Shown here: piece by piece, positions 15,101 through 26,062 of the stretch | Layout: every line of letters starts with the position of its first letter | Numbering within the stretch: the first letter of the stretch is position 1 | Assembly (NCBI GenBank): GCA_003024785.1 | Contig: PUQB01000466.1 | Span: 122,001 to 186,000, forward strand | Source: Selaginella tamariscina | Lineage: Eukaryota > Streptophyta > Lycopodiopsida > Selaginellales > Selaginellaceae | Direction of reading: 5' to 3' | DNA: 64,000 bases | Notes under the pieces: model-generated | Databases searched by the model: none | Told to the model about the DNA's origin: nothing | Seen by the model: only the letters and a program-made list of their open reading frames with translations | Translations under genes and position numbers: made by a program

Positions 15101-18100
15101 CACACACACGCCTGCAATACGTGTAAAACATATAGCGTGAATACATACAGTCATATTATGATCTTTAATCTGCAACAGACATGCCTATTGATACATGTAG
15201 AACATGAAACCCACAAGGTCCAAAAGAACATCTCTCTACGGATTACTGATTCGAAATAATAAAGAATATATACTATACGTATACGTGAAATTTTCAGACA
15301 GTTATGTATGGATGTATATAACATTTGCAAATACATGTATGCTGTACGCATGCATATCTAAGCCATGTGCAATACAAACGACGTGTCGCCAACATAAATG
15401 TATATCCAAAAAAGTCTGTGTTGTGCACACCCACACGCAACACGGAATGAGAGAAATACATACTCGCAGTACAAAGGAAGCGTGACAGCAGCAATAATCG
15501 AACTCGATGCCTTGTCCAATGCGATTGGGACCACCTCCAAGGATCAACACCTTCTTCCTCGAGTTAGAATTCGCCTCACACTCATCGTCGTACGATGAAT
15601 ACATGTACGGGGTCTTCGCTTCGAACTCGGCGGCACAGGTGTCCACACGCTTGTAAACCGGCACCACACCAAGTGCCAGCCGGTGTGCCCGTACCTCCGA
15701 CTCAGAGGTCCGTGTTCCGTACGCTATTTGCTTGTCACTGAAGCCTCGTCTCTTTATCTCGTACAAGTCCTCTTTATTTAATTCCGTCAACTTCGTGTTG
15801 GAAAGGAACTCCTCTACCTGAAGTAACTCATAAAGCTGCCCCAGAAACCTGGAACAGGTAAACTTCAAATTAAGACGTACCACGTGTATACTTACAGTCA
15901 GTTATATATATGTATGACGTACATGCCTATCTGTACGTATGTATCTAGAAATTAATGTTCTACCTAAAGGTAGCAACATGCATAAATAAGAACTAAACAG
16001 TATAGTAAAACAAAGTCGCCATGAAGATTCCACATGTAAGGAGTAAACACGAGTATAATCTACTATTAAAACACGAGAATAATCTAGTGTAAGTCATAAA
16101 ACTGCTTTTCCAGATTATATCGTGTTATTTGCGGAACTAAAATACGATATAAAAGAAATACCTTATACTATTGGAGTGATTTGTTTAAAATAATTACCAG
16201 GGATCGATAAAGCTGAGTTCGTGGATCTCTTCCAAACTCATTCCACGTTTCATTGCAGCATACGCGGCGTGCATTCTGTCTGGATTTGGCACACGCAAGC
16301 TGTATTTGATCTTCTCAATGTCCCACTCGAGTTCTTTGGTATATTCGCATCCCCATCCATTGTGTCCGGTCTCTAAAGACCGCATGGCCTTTTGAAATGA
16401 CTCCTGCAAAACATCAGCTTCTTTATTATCATTCGGTACCAGGAATGCCGTATACATTTGTATACAAGTATAATACATATGCATAGACATGTAGCACACA
16501 TGTACATAAAAAGACATATCCACACATACATACATCAATGCACATGTAACTTACAGTTGAGCATGCATACAGCGTATCACAAATGTAATACATACGTATA
16601 CCACAAACCTGAAACGTGCGGCCAATAGCCATGGCTTCCCCAACGGATTTCATCTGAGTTGTAAGAATTGGCTGCGAACCAGGAAACTTCTCAAATGCAA
16701 AGCGTGGAATCTAAAATCGACAAGTTTTGTAAGTATACAATCGTTATAGTACTCTATGCAGTTGTCAATGGAATTATGCGTGTGTGTGTGTGTGAGTGAG
16801 AGGGAGAGGGGGGGGGCAGAGAGGGAGAGAGAGGGGGCGAGAGAGAGAGGGACGGAGGGAGACCAATAGAATGATCACATTATGGTGGTTGACCAATTAA
16901 TATTAAATATTACCTGGTTAGCTTGACAGACATATACACATAAGCATTTACCTTTGTGACCACGTAGTCAATAGAAGGCTCAAAGCTTGCAGGGGTCTTC
17001 CTAGTAATATCATTCGGGATCTGATCGAGGGTATAACCAACAGATAATTTCGCTGCCATCTTAGCAATAGGAAAACCCGTAGCCTTCGAAGCAAGCGCCG
17101 AAGATCTCGAAACACGTGGATTCATTTCAATAACCATCACCTCGCCATCTTTGGGATTCACCGCAAACTGCACGTTGGAGCCTCCGCATTCCACACCAAT
17201 CTCCCGTATGATAGCAATTGCCTGGTAGTAAAACCATTACATGAACTCCGTGTTTATTACCACCATAAGTTTATACAATGTAATATAGTAATGTCCATGT
17301 TTATCAGAGACATAGTTATGTGTAACATACATACGCATAACACACCTGATCACGAAGCCGTTGATACTCCTTGTCTGTCAATGTCTGAGCTGGAGCAACT
17401 GTGATTGAATCCCCCGTATGAACTCCCATTGGATCAATGTTCTCTATGGAGCAGATTATAACCACGTTGTCTGCGAGGTCCCGCATCACCTCCAACTCAT
17501 ATTCTTTCCAACCAAGCAAGGATTTCTCGACAAGTACCTACGTAAAATACACACTTTGTATTAGTGGTACATACATGTATATAAATAACACATACACACA
17601 GACACACCACACCTGTGAGGTGATGCTCGCAGCAAGTCCAGCTTTACAGATGGTTTCAAGTTCTTCACGGTTATATGCAATCCCTCCACCAGTACCTCCA
17701 AGAGTAAACGCAGGACGAATGATAAGTGGAAACTCCCCAATGGTATCAGCAATCTGGAAACATTCCTCCAGATTGGTAGCAACTCCTGACGGGGGAGACT
17801 TGACACCAATCTTCTCCATTGCTCGCCGAAAAAGATCACGATCTTCTGCTTTACGAATTGCGTCAAGCTTCGCTCCAATCAGTTCCACACCGTATCTTTC
17901 TAACGCTCCACTCTCCGCAAGTGCAACTGCTAAGTTCAGTGCCGTCTGGCCACCCATTGTTGGTAAAAGCGCATCTGGCCTTTCCTTCTCCAACACCTGA
18001 AAAGTATAGAAGTACAGACGTGTGCGTGGGTGCGTGGGTTATCATGCATGTATGCATGCATATATATATGTGTGTGTGTGCGTGTTCATTATAAGGGTAG

Positions 18101-19241
18101 TGGACTTTAAGATGTGATACGCACAATAAAATGTTGAAAATAGTTATATATTAACATATTAGAATGTTATCTTGTTATGAAAATGGATGGGCGGCGCAAC
18201 GTGCACAATGACTCCTGTCTTTCAACCGATAAACCATTTTTAAATAAAGCATGATGCTAATCTACCGTACATCAAAATCTAGACACACACACACACACAC
18301 ACAATAACATATAGTAAGAGTAGTAGCCATGTATTTGAGTTTTTTTTTTATAGAATTAGTATAAACTATAATAGAGTATCTAGTAGTTATCTTTGCTATT
18401 AAGCTTGGATGGCATAATGACTCCTGTCTATGAACCATTTTTTAGTATAGCATGATATTATCCAGTATCATATAACATTAAATCAATATATTATACAAAT
18501 CATGTCCAATGAACAAACATATTCATAACTTAAAGAAATGGTGGTGGCTTAGTATAGGATCTAGAACACTACGACCATGAATTATATTCTCAATAATGAT
18601 GTATATATCTTAAAGAAATGCCGGTGACTTATATGATCATGCATTATTCATATCACTTATATCATACCAACCTGTTCCACAAGCTCGCATGTCATGGGGG
18701 TGATGTATGTACGCTCTGCGAGATCTGGATCCGTCATAATGGTGGCAGGATTGGAGTTTATGAGAATAACTTCATAGCCTTCCTCCTTGAGCGCCTTGCA
18801 TGCCTGTGTACCCGAGTAGTCGAATTCACAGGCTTGTCCGATGACGATCGGACCAGCTCCTAGGATAATAATCTTCTTAAGATCAGTCCGCTTCTTCCCT
18901 TGGCAGATTTTGCCCTTCTTGGACCATTCTATGAACGGAAGCTGCTCCAAATCCAGATTTTTCTCATCCGTATGCGATTGATCGACAACACTGTGGATTT
19001 GCCACTTCCTGTCGCGGATTCTACCCTTGCTGGAGCATTTTATGAGCGAAAGCGGCTGCAGTTGCCGATTGTGTACACTTGCATGCGATTGATGAAGAAC
19101 ACTGTAGATTTGCCACTTCCTCGCATCGTGTAAATGGGGTTTTGAGCGGATTTTGGCCAAGTTCTTGGATGAATGACTGCGGAAGAAGGCAGATGATGGG
19201 GCGGCATCCATGCCATGGAGATTGCAACGGCATGCGGCCAT
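12119..19241 (-). CDS. CARB: Carbamoyl-phosphate synthase large chain, plastid-targeted
   Basis: The large (ammonia/ATP) subunit of carbamoyl-phosphate synthase makes carbamoyl phosphate in plastids for arginine and pyrimidine synthesis, with the CarA glutaminase subunit. Thirteen exons all join in frame to 1212 residues: 18672-19241, 17613-17996, 17346-17537, 16952-17221, 16609-16710, 16198-16403, 15464-15848, 14663-14961, 14283-14607, 13489-13711, 12952-13101, 12573-12839 and 12119-12384. Residues 1 to about 120 form a transit-like leader. The first half carries [16 protein letters not shown] and the ATP-grasp loop [15 protein letters not shown]. The second half carries [16 protein letters not shown] and [15 protein letters not shown]. 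The C-terminal MGS-like allosteric domain has [24 protein letters not shown] and [14 protein letters not shown]. Length matches plant relatives (about 1190). Introns are microsatellite-rich. No frame break is seen in 3.6 kb of coding sequence. Confidence 0.97.
18893..19126 (-). repeat. 37-residue tandem duplication in the carB transit/leader region
   Basis: Residues 41-77 and 78-114 of the CarB precursor are diverged copies of one unit. [15 protein letters not shown] aligns with [15 protein letters not shown], and [15 protein letters not shown] aligns with [15 protein letters not shown]. At DNA level the shared GATTTGCCACTTCC recurs 111 bp apart (about 18996 and 19107), so frame is preserved. 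The unit lies before the first catalytic motif, in the part expected to be removed on import. Confidence 0.85.
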
Positions 19242-20957
19242 GATTCCTGCGCTTACCTGCGCTCCCTCCTCCGCCGAATTTTAGGGCTCTTCATAAACCC
19301 TAAGTTTTAGGAATCGACGGCTGAGATTTCTTTACAGATGTGAGAGATGAGTAACTTATTTACATTAAACTGATGTAGTGGCACGTGTTGATCTAAAACT
19401 ATATATTATATGCAAATACGACAATGTTAATAATATGGATATGCCAAAACATTTTGAGGATGTTTGAAGAATATTCTTTGAACTTATCTTGGTTTGCTTA
19501 AACATAATAACAATACATTCAGTATTTAATCATTTTTTTAATAATGTTGTATTAAACATTCATATCGTTAATTTTATGTAAACTTACTAAATAATCAAAA
19601 TATAATATGAAGCATTAGAATATATATTTAATTATATACATTTGCAAGTATATACGATATGTACTATATACAGATAATATACAAATCTAGTTTTCAGAGC
19701 ACATATATCCATGGTTCTATCTGTTCAAGATTTTTTATACTTTCTTTTCATTTTTAATCTACTTTTATATATTTTAATTACCATTCCCTGCTCTTAAAAC
19801 TTACTAAAATTAAATCAAATTGCGGTAGATTGATACGTTAACACCCAATTGCTTGTTATATTTATTTGTATCCAACACTTTTCATATATATACATATATG
19901 CACATATGTATATGAATACCCACACACACACACACACACATAGGTGTATGTATGTGTATAGACGACTTAGTTTAACACATCATACAAACGTATTCTTGAG
20001 TGCGCAGTATAAGTTCTCATTATAACCTACACGTAGAACAGAGACTTGAGCATGCAAAAACAACATTACAAAATCTCTGCCCTTTGCTTACATCATTACA
20101 CAGCCGACCCATATTATGCGGCCCTTAATCTCCCCTTTTTTCCACCCTTAAATATACCAAAAATAACAATTTTAGTTAAACACCCAAAAACGGGAATTTT
20201 CCTGGCTACACATTTTTCATGTGAAAACTAGTGCATTGTCTTTGGGAAACACCAACACACATTGTCTGTTTTCCCATGACATAAACCCCGTGGTGCATTT
20301 TTCTTACTAAATTAAACGTTTTAACAGTTAAAGGAATGATTCCTTTTAAAAGTAAAGTATAACCGTGCTACCGTACAATGGGCCACACGGTGGTCCAGAA
20401 TTCGTGACGGAAAGTACAACGGGTTTGAGTGAACCGGAGTGAGTCCACCCCGGTCATCCGCCATTACTTAAAGCACCGCCCCCTTCGTTCTTCGCTCCTC
20501 ACTGGCAACATTTTCTATAGGTCACGCATTTTCTTTCGTATAGTTTTCTGTGCGCTTTCGAAGAACACGAGCTACAATGCAGATTTCTTCACATCTCCTG
20601 CATTTCTAAGCAGATTTCTCTGTATTCCGTGCAAAGATCTCGAGAATTAGCGCCTCAATCCCTGCCAGTTCATGTGATTCAAGCGCACCTCTTTCTCCAA
20701 AGAAAAGCGCTCAATGTGTAGCGATTTCATGTGATTCAATCGCGCAATCGCCAATCTTGCTCTGCTTATCAATTCCGGCGAGTTGATGTGACTCAAGCGC
20801 GAAATCGGAAAATCTTGCTCCGAAGAACAGCGCTTATGTCTCTTGTCAATCCCGGCGAGTTCATGTGATTCAGATACAGAATCGGCAAGTCTTGCTCGCC
20901 AGTTCATGTGATTCAAGCGCTGAATCGGAAAATCTTGCTCTAGAAGAACAGCGTGCA
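19242..20957. promoter_or_regulatory. Divergent intergenic region between carB and the MATE gene
   Basis: The region must contain the carB promoter and the MATE promoter and leader. 19320-20040 is AT-rich with a (CA)n tract at 19921-19942. From about 20400 composition becomes GC-richer toward the MATE gene, and 20655-20950 is occupied by a leader minisatellite listed separately. No other gene is supported. Confidence 0.5.
20655..20950 (+). repeat. Degenerate minisatellite in the MATE gene leader (about five units)
   Basis: A unit built around AGTTCATGTGATTCAAGCGC, followed by AATCGG(A/C)AA and TCTTGCTC(C)GAAGAACAGCG, recurs at about 20667, 20727, 20782, 20858 and 20901. Spacing is irregular (43-76 bp) and units are partly deleted. 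The array ends a few bases before the presumed ATG at 20958 and supplies several upstream ATGs (each CATGTGATT), which could act as short upstream start sites if transcribed. Confidence 0.75.
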
Positions 20958-23374
20958 ATGTGTCGTCTGAATCCCCGCGAGTGCGAGGAGGAAGAAGATA
21001 ATCCGCTCATGATGCCGCAGATCGCCAAATCCGTCACGGAGCAGCAAGAACAGCCAGCGAAGATTGTGCTTGCGATTGTGAAGGAGCCGGCTCCGGATAG
21101 CGAATCGGAGTTGAAGCGCTGGCCGTCGTCTGTGGAGGTACACGCTACTTGTTTATCCGATTTCCTTCATGCATTATCTGAAAACTCGCACAAAATCCAT
21201 TCTTTTGCACCGGTCTTTGCATGCACGCATTGGTTTATCCAAGTCCCTCCGGTTTCTTTGCATGCATGCGTAGAAAATCCATAAAAATCGTTCTTCGCAT
21301 CAACCGCGGGCGGCGCCAGCTTGCCTTTACTTGTTCTTCATACATGTTGCGTGCTATGGGGAACACTGTGTCATTGTTCCATCTTTTGACTTGGGATTCG
21401 ATCGCGGTCGCGTTCGCGTTGTTTTTTTCCATCTGCGTGCAAATTTTTTCCTCCTTTTGTCATCGTCGACATAAATTTCTTGGCCAGTCGCATCTCTTTT
21501 CCCGCTCGTCGCGTTTCTCGCGTGGTCACTCCAGTTGTTTTCTTTGAGTTTTAGTGTCTCTTGTGTGTCTCGCGCTACATATTAAATGCATCTACCTTTA
21601 TGCGTGTGTATATGAGATTTTTCTCACTCGCTGACTTCTCATGTATTATGGAGCAGGTGGTCGAGGAGCTCAAGCAAATGAGCAGCATAGCCGGCCCGAT
21701 GGTCGTAATGGGGCTGCTTCTGTACGCTCGTGCCATGATTTCTATGCTCTTTCTCGGGCATCTCGGCAAAATGGAGCTTGCCGGTGGGTCTCTTTCCATT
21801 GGCTTTGCGAACATCACCGGTTACTCTGTCCTAGCTGGACTGGCTATGGGGATGGAACCCATATGCGGACAAGCTTGCGGCGCGAAAAAATGGCATCTGA
21901 TGGGCATCACGCTCCAGAGAACCATCCTGGTTCTTCTCTGCGTTTGCATCCCGATCGCGTTCCTGTGGATGAACATGGCCCGGATACTCCTCTGGTGCGG
22001 ACAGGATGAAGCCATCACTTCCATGGCGGGTACATACATACTCTTCTCGCTTCCCGACTTGCCGGCTCAGGCCCTGCTCAACCCACTCCGAATCTACCTA
22101 CGGACGCAGAAGATCACGACGCCACTCACCTTCTGCGCTGCCCTGGCTCTAGCTCTTCACATTCCCATCAATCTCCTTCTGGTGATCCGTCTCAGGATGG
22201 GCATGAAAGGGGTGGCCCTTTCCGCAGCATTGACGGATTTCAACCTCGTCATTTTCCTCATCGTCTACCTCGCTATCTCGGGTAAATACAAGAGAACGTG
22301 GCACGGGTGGTCCAAGGAATGCCTTACGGATTGGCGTCCGCTTCTCAATCTGGCGATACCCAGTTGTATCTCGGTATGCCTCGAATGGTGGTGGTACGAG
22401 TTCATGATCATACTCTCGGGCCTCCTGATCAACGCGAAAGTTGCGGTTGCCTCAATGGGCATTCTCATACAGACGACTTCCTTGGTATATATCTTTCCTT
22501 CTTCTCTCAGCTTAGCGGTTTCTACACGGGTGGGAAACGAGCTCGGTGCTAACCGGCCTGCCAAGGCCCGCATTGCCATGATTGTGGCATTGGGCTGCGC
22601 GGCAGTTGTTGGGGTCCTGGCTATGACGTTCACTACGACTATGAGAAGAGTCTGGGGCGGTATGTTCACCAACGATGAATCCATTCTCTCGCTCACCGCT
22701 CTTGTTTTGCCAATTGTGGGGCTCTGCGAGCTCGGTAACTGTCCTCAGACAACGGGTTGCGGTGTTCTGCGCGGGTGTGCTCGGCCCTCGGCAGGTACAT
22801 TATACATATTTGTTCATGTTTTACGTGTATTAACTTGGAAGTCTTTGTAGGGGCTAATATCAACCTCGGGTCATTCTACTTTGTGGGTATGCCGGTGGCA
22901 ATGGCACTGGGGTTCTTGTTCAACGTCGGGTTTCCGGGGCTGTGGTTGGGCTTGTTGGCGGCACAGGGAACATGTGCGGTGCTCATGATGATTGTATTGA
23001 TGAGGACGGACTGGGGTCTCCAGGCAGAAAGAGCAAAGCACTTGACTGGCGGCTCAGTGGAGGACACTTCTGAGGTGGAGATGCACAAGAAGGTGGACGA
23101 AGCAGAGGTTGGTCTCATCTCTATCAAAGTTGATGGAGACGTAGGTGAAGGCGAGGAAGACGGTCCGGGTGTTTTCTCCGTTAGAATTGACGGAGTGAAC
23201 GAGGGTGTGTCCATCAAAGTTGACGGAGACAACAAGACGGGTAATTTGATAGTGAAGAATCGTTACAGGGAGATGGATCCTGAGGAGGACAAGGAGAACA
23301 GGAACTCAGGTAAGTTGATTGATAATTATCAAGAGGAAGATAAGAGAAGAAGCATAAGGGATTGGGGAGGATAA
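20958..23374 (+). CDS. MATE/DTX multidrug and toxic compound extrusion transporter
   Basis: Three exons (20958-21137, 21657-22794, 22851-23374) join in frame to about 613 residues. MATE carriers are 12-helix cation-coupled antiporters exporting organic solutes. This sequence resembles the plant DTX48-51 subgroup. Family signatures in order are GPMVVMGLLLYARAMISM (TM1), AGGSLSIGFANITGYSV, GLAMGMEPICGQACGA, LNPLRIYLRTQ, PSCISVCLEWWWYEFMI, SLAVSTRVGNELGANRP and CPQTTGCGVLRGCARP (about residue 422). RTDWGLQAERAK marks the end of the last helix. Residues 1-60 form a hydrophilic acidic N terminus encoded by exon 1. The C terminus (about 125 residues past the last helix) is longer than usual and acidic, with repeated SIKVDGD/SVRIDG motifs. 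The start is placed at MCRLNPRE because the upstream in-frame sequence is the leader minisatellite. Substrate and membrane are not readable from sequence. Confidence 0.93.
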
Positions 23375-24400
23375 AACTGGCATTGTCAAGGGGACATGGG
23401 GGGATCAAGTGGGGAGGTTTACGAAAGGGTGATATATATATATATATATATATTTATTTATTTATTTATTTATTGAGAGGGTTGAAAGGGTCGTTATCAC
23501 CAAGGTCAGAAGGAGGAGAAAACTCTGTTAGTTCTGCCGTGTATTACCAGTACAAGTCGTGTATATGGCTACATTAGTGCTGCTGGCTAGAACAGGAACA
23601 GGAACAGGAGGGAGAATTATGGGAAAAGGCAGGTTTGGTGCTGGATGGATTGGTCTGTTTTGCCTCCTTCATCCCTGGAAGAACAGCTACAGCGACTACG
23701 ACTCTTACCTGCCTACCTATTCATCCTTTTCTTCCATTTTATTATTGGTTTTTCTTACTTTTTTCTCGCGAGGTGAGTGTGAGTGAGTAGTCGAGGTGAA
23801 TCGACTACGAGTTTTGAGCTTATATGAGGTGCTGTAGACAGCGGATGCACTGAGGTACGAGGATATGTATCATATTTTTATATATATATGATGGCTTGCA
23901 TTTCTCTCTCTTCTTGCATACGTGTATGTTGGTATATGCACACACGTGTGTGTGTATGTGCGGGGCAGTATACCTGAGAGGATCTGAGTAGAAGCGTGTT
24001 TAGCAATGTGTAACAGCACGTCACGAGTTGTTTGCTTTGGGGTGGTGGGGCTTTGATTGTAAGCCATAGAAAGCAAACAAAGAAGGATTGTGTACTTCTC
24101 CTTCTCCCTGACATGTGTATGGTATGCAGTCCTTCCCCTTCGACAGTTTTCATTACACACACTTACACACAGGCTGTGTTATATAGTTGATGTTCTTTCC
24201 TTTTCTAATACAGAAAGTATAACACTATAATCTACCTACCTTATGCGAGGTAGGCACATGAGGTGCATGATACTTGTTGAATTGAGTACCTTTACAAAAT
24301 GATTAGAATTGTCGTCACACAAGTATGGCATAAGTTAGTTGGTTAACTATGTTTACAATGTGTTATTGTATGTTTCATCATTGACTCGTGTTGCTATTTA
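23375..24400. other. 3' flank of the MATE gene
   Basis: The first 200-400 bp probably hold the MATE 3' UTR. A (TA)n tract passing into TTTA repeats lies at 23431-23474. Short open frames here consist of microsatellite translation and match nothing recognisable. Confidence 0.5.
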
Positions 24401-24529
24401 GTGGACGAGCTCATCCTTATATTATTGTATGTCTCAAGATGGTTTAATTTACCAACTTTTAGAGGGGTGTACATACGATATATGTGCTTAAAATATGGGA
24501 ATGGGGAAGGAGACAAGAAATGTATGTAT

Positions 24530-24890
24530 GTGTATATCTGACCATCTGAGAAGCGTGCATACTGTACAAGCATGGGGCTTGTAATGGTACAACATAAAAG
24601 GCAAAACACATACGGGTGTGAGAAAGTCACACTATATACACGGACATATAGTGCGTGTGTTTCTCTGACATACTGTATGCAAGCATGTGGGATGTAAGTT
24701 GACAAGCTGGTATAAAATTGTAAAGGGCACAACTGGGTGTGTATGTATGTATAAGGCTAGTGTATTAATCTGACATACCGTATGCAAGCATGGGGCATGT
24801 AAAGGTACAAGCAGACAAGGGTTGGAAAAGGGTAACAAGTAATGTGTAGTAATGTAAGGGTACAAGTAGACAAGGCTCCTGGTGAATAGG
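24530..24890. repeat. Local degenerate tandem repeat, about 110-bp unit, three copies
   Basis: Three units share CTGACATAC(T/C)GTATGCAAGCATG followed by GGGCATGTAA-like sequence and (G)GTACAAG. They start near 24545 (shortened), 24666 and 24769. A last partial unit repeats GGGTACAAGTAGACAAGG at 24857. Each unit also carries a GTGTGTATGTATGTATA-like stretch. They are imperfect and appear to be old local duplications without coding content. Confidence 0.65.
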
Positions 24891-25660
24891 AACAGCCAAT
24901 ACATTTGTGAGGGCGGCCTAGTGAATTTTGCCTTGTTCGTCTTGGCCAATTGGAGCACACTGTGGTGCATGATGATTTGTTCCTTTGTCCCAGTTGTCTG
25001 TGGCCCTCTATCCACTGCCCCTCTGCATATTTTGCGCATTGCAATTGGTTAGGCTGCCTGGCAAGGGGGACAACCAAAAATATGCCATATTATATTAAAC
25101 AATGATATTCGTGTATAAATTGCTGGTGTAAAGCATGGCTGAGACAAGGTTTGAGGCAAAATTTAAAATAAAAAATAAACGAGGAGCGAGCATTATCATG
25201 GGCCTGTTCTTTTTGCTTGGCTGTCACCCTTATTTCCAAAAGCATCGCCCAGAACAAACCCAACAAAGCAAGTGCAATATCAACTCAGAACCTCCCTTTC
25301 TTTGGTGCCTTCCTTTAGGTACCACTTGGTGCTCGCACTACCAACAAACACAGTGCACTCCCACATGTGTATATATGTGTGTATAATACGTATGAAACAC
25401 GAAAAGATCAGGGTTTATATGTTTAACCTAGGATCTAGGGTATGAGGCAGTTACTAGGTACTGTCACTACTCCATTTTCCCTGTTGATGGAAACGGACAT
25501 GTGCAAAAATCATAATGGTATATATATATAGATCTGTTGCTTCTTTAAATGTACATAATCTTTGAAGGACAATCTTTCACTCAGTTTTATGTCAAATTCT
25601 GATAGCACCAATGTACATAATCTCCAGGACATTCTTTTATTCAGTTACATGTCAATCTCT
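24891..25660. other. Non-coding spacer of mixed composition
   Basis: The segment 24890-25350 is GC-richer than its surroundings and has open frames on both strands, but no recognisable domain, splice structure or codon bias supports a gene. It could be an old mobile-element fragment. Confidence 0.35.
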
Positions 25661-26062
25661 ATCTTATGTACATTGCTTTTAAGTGTAAGTTACGTAAACC
25701 TGAGTGTGTGAGATGGAGACATTCTTGTACTAAACCCTAAACCCTATAATTATCCTTAATTATATATACTAAACCCTAAACCCTATAGTTAGAATACATA
25801 GTTATATATACTCAATGAAATATATATCTCTCTCCCTCTCTCACACATACTTGCATCTTATGTACATTGCTTTTAAGTGTAAGTTACGTAAGAAATATAA
25901 ACCTGAGTGTGTGAGATGGAGACATTAAACCCTATAGTTATCCTTCTAAACCCTATATATACTAAACCCTAAACCCTATAGTTATCCTGTTTAACCTTCT
26001 CAATACATAGTTATATATACTCAATGAAATACTATCTCTCACACATACTTGCTCTGTTAGAA
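25660..26062. repeat. Tandem duplication (about 195 bp) containing telomere-like AAACCCTA motifs
   Basis: The block beginning CTTATGTACATTGCTTTTAA at about 25662 recurs at about 25856. Both copies continue through GTAAGTTACGTA, ACCTGAGTGTGTGAGATGG, AGACATT, several ACTAAACCCTAAACCCTATA units, ATAGTTATATATACTCAATG and a closing CTCTCACACATACTTGC. The AAACCCT units are the plant telomere motif in short interstitial runs. Confidence 0.8.

Noticed and set aside
24394-25386. Several overlapping open frames on both strands downstream of the MATE gene
   Set aside because: They cover a local tandem repeat and microsatellites. No family motif or exon structure is seen.
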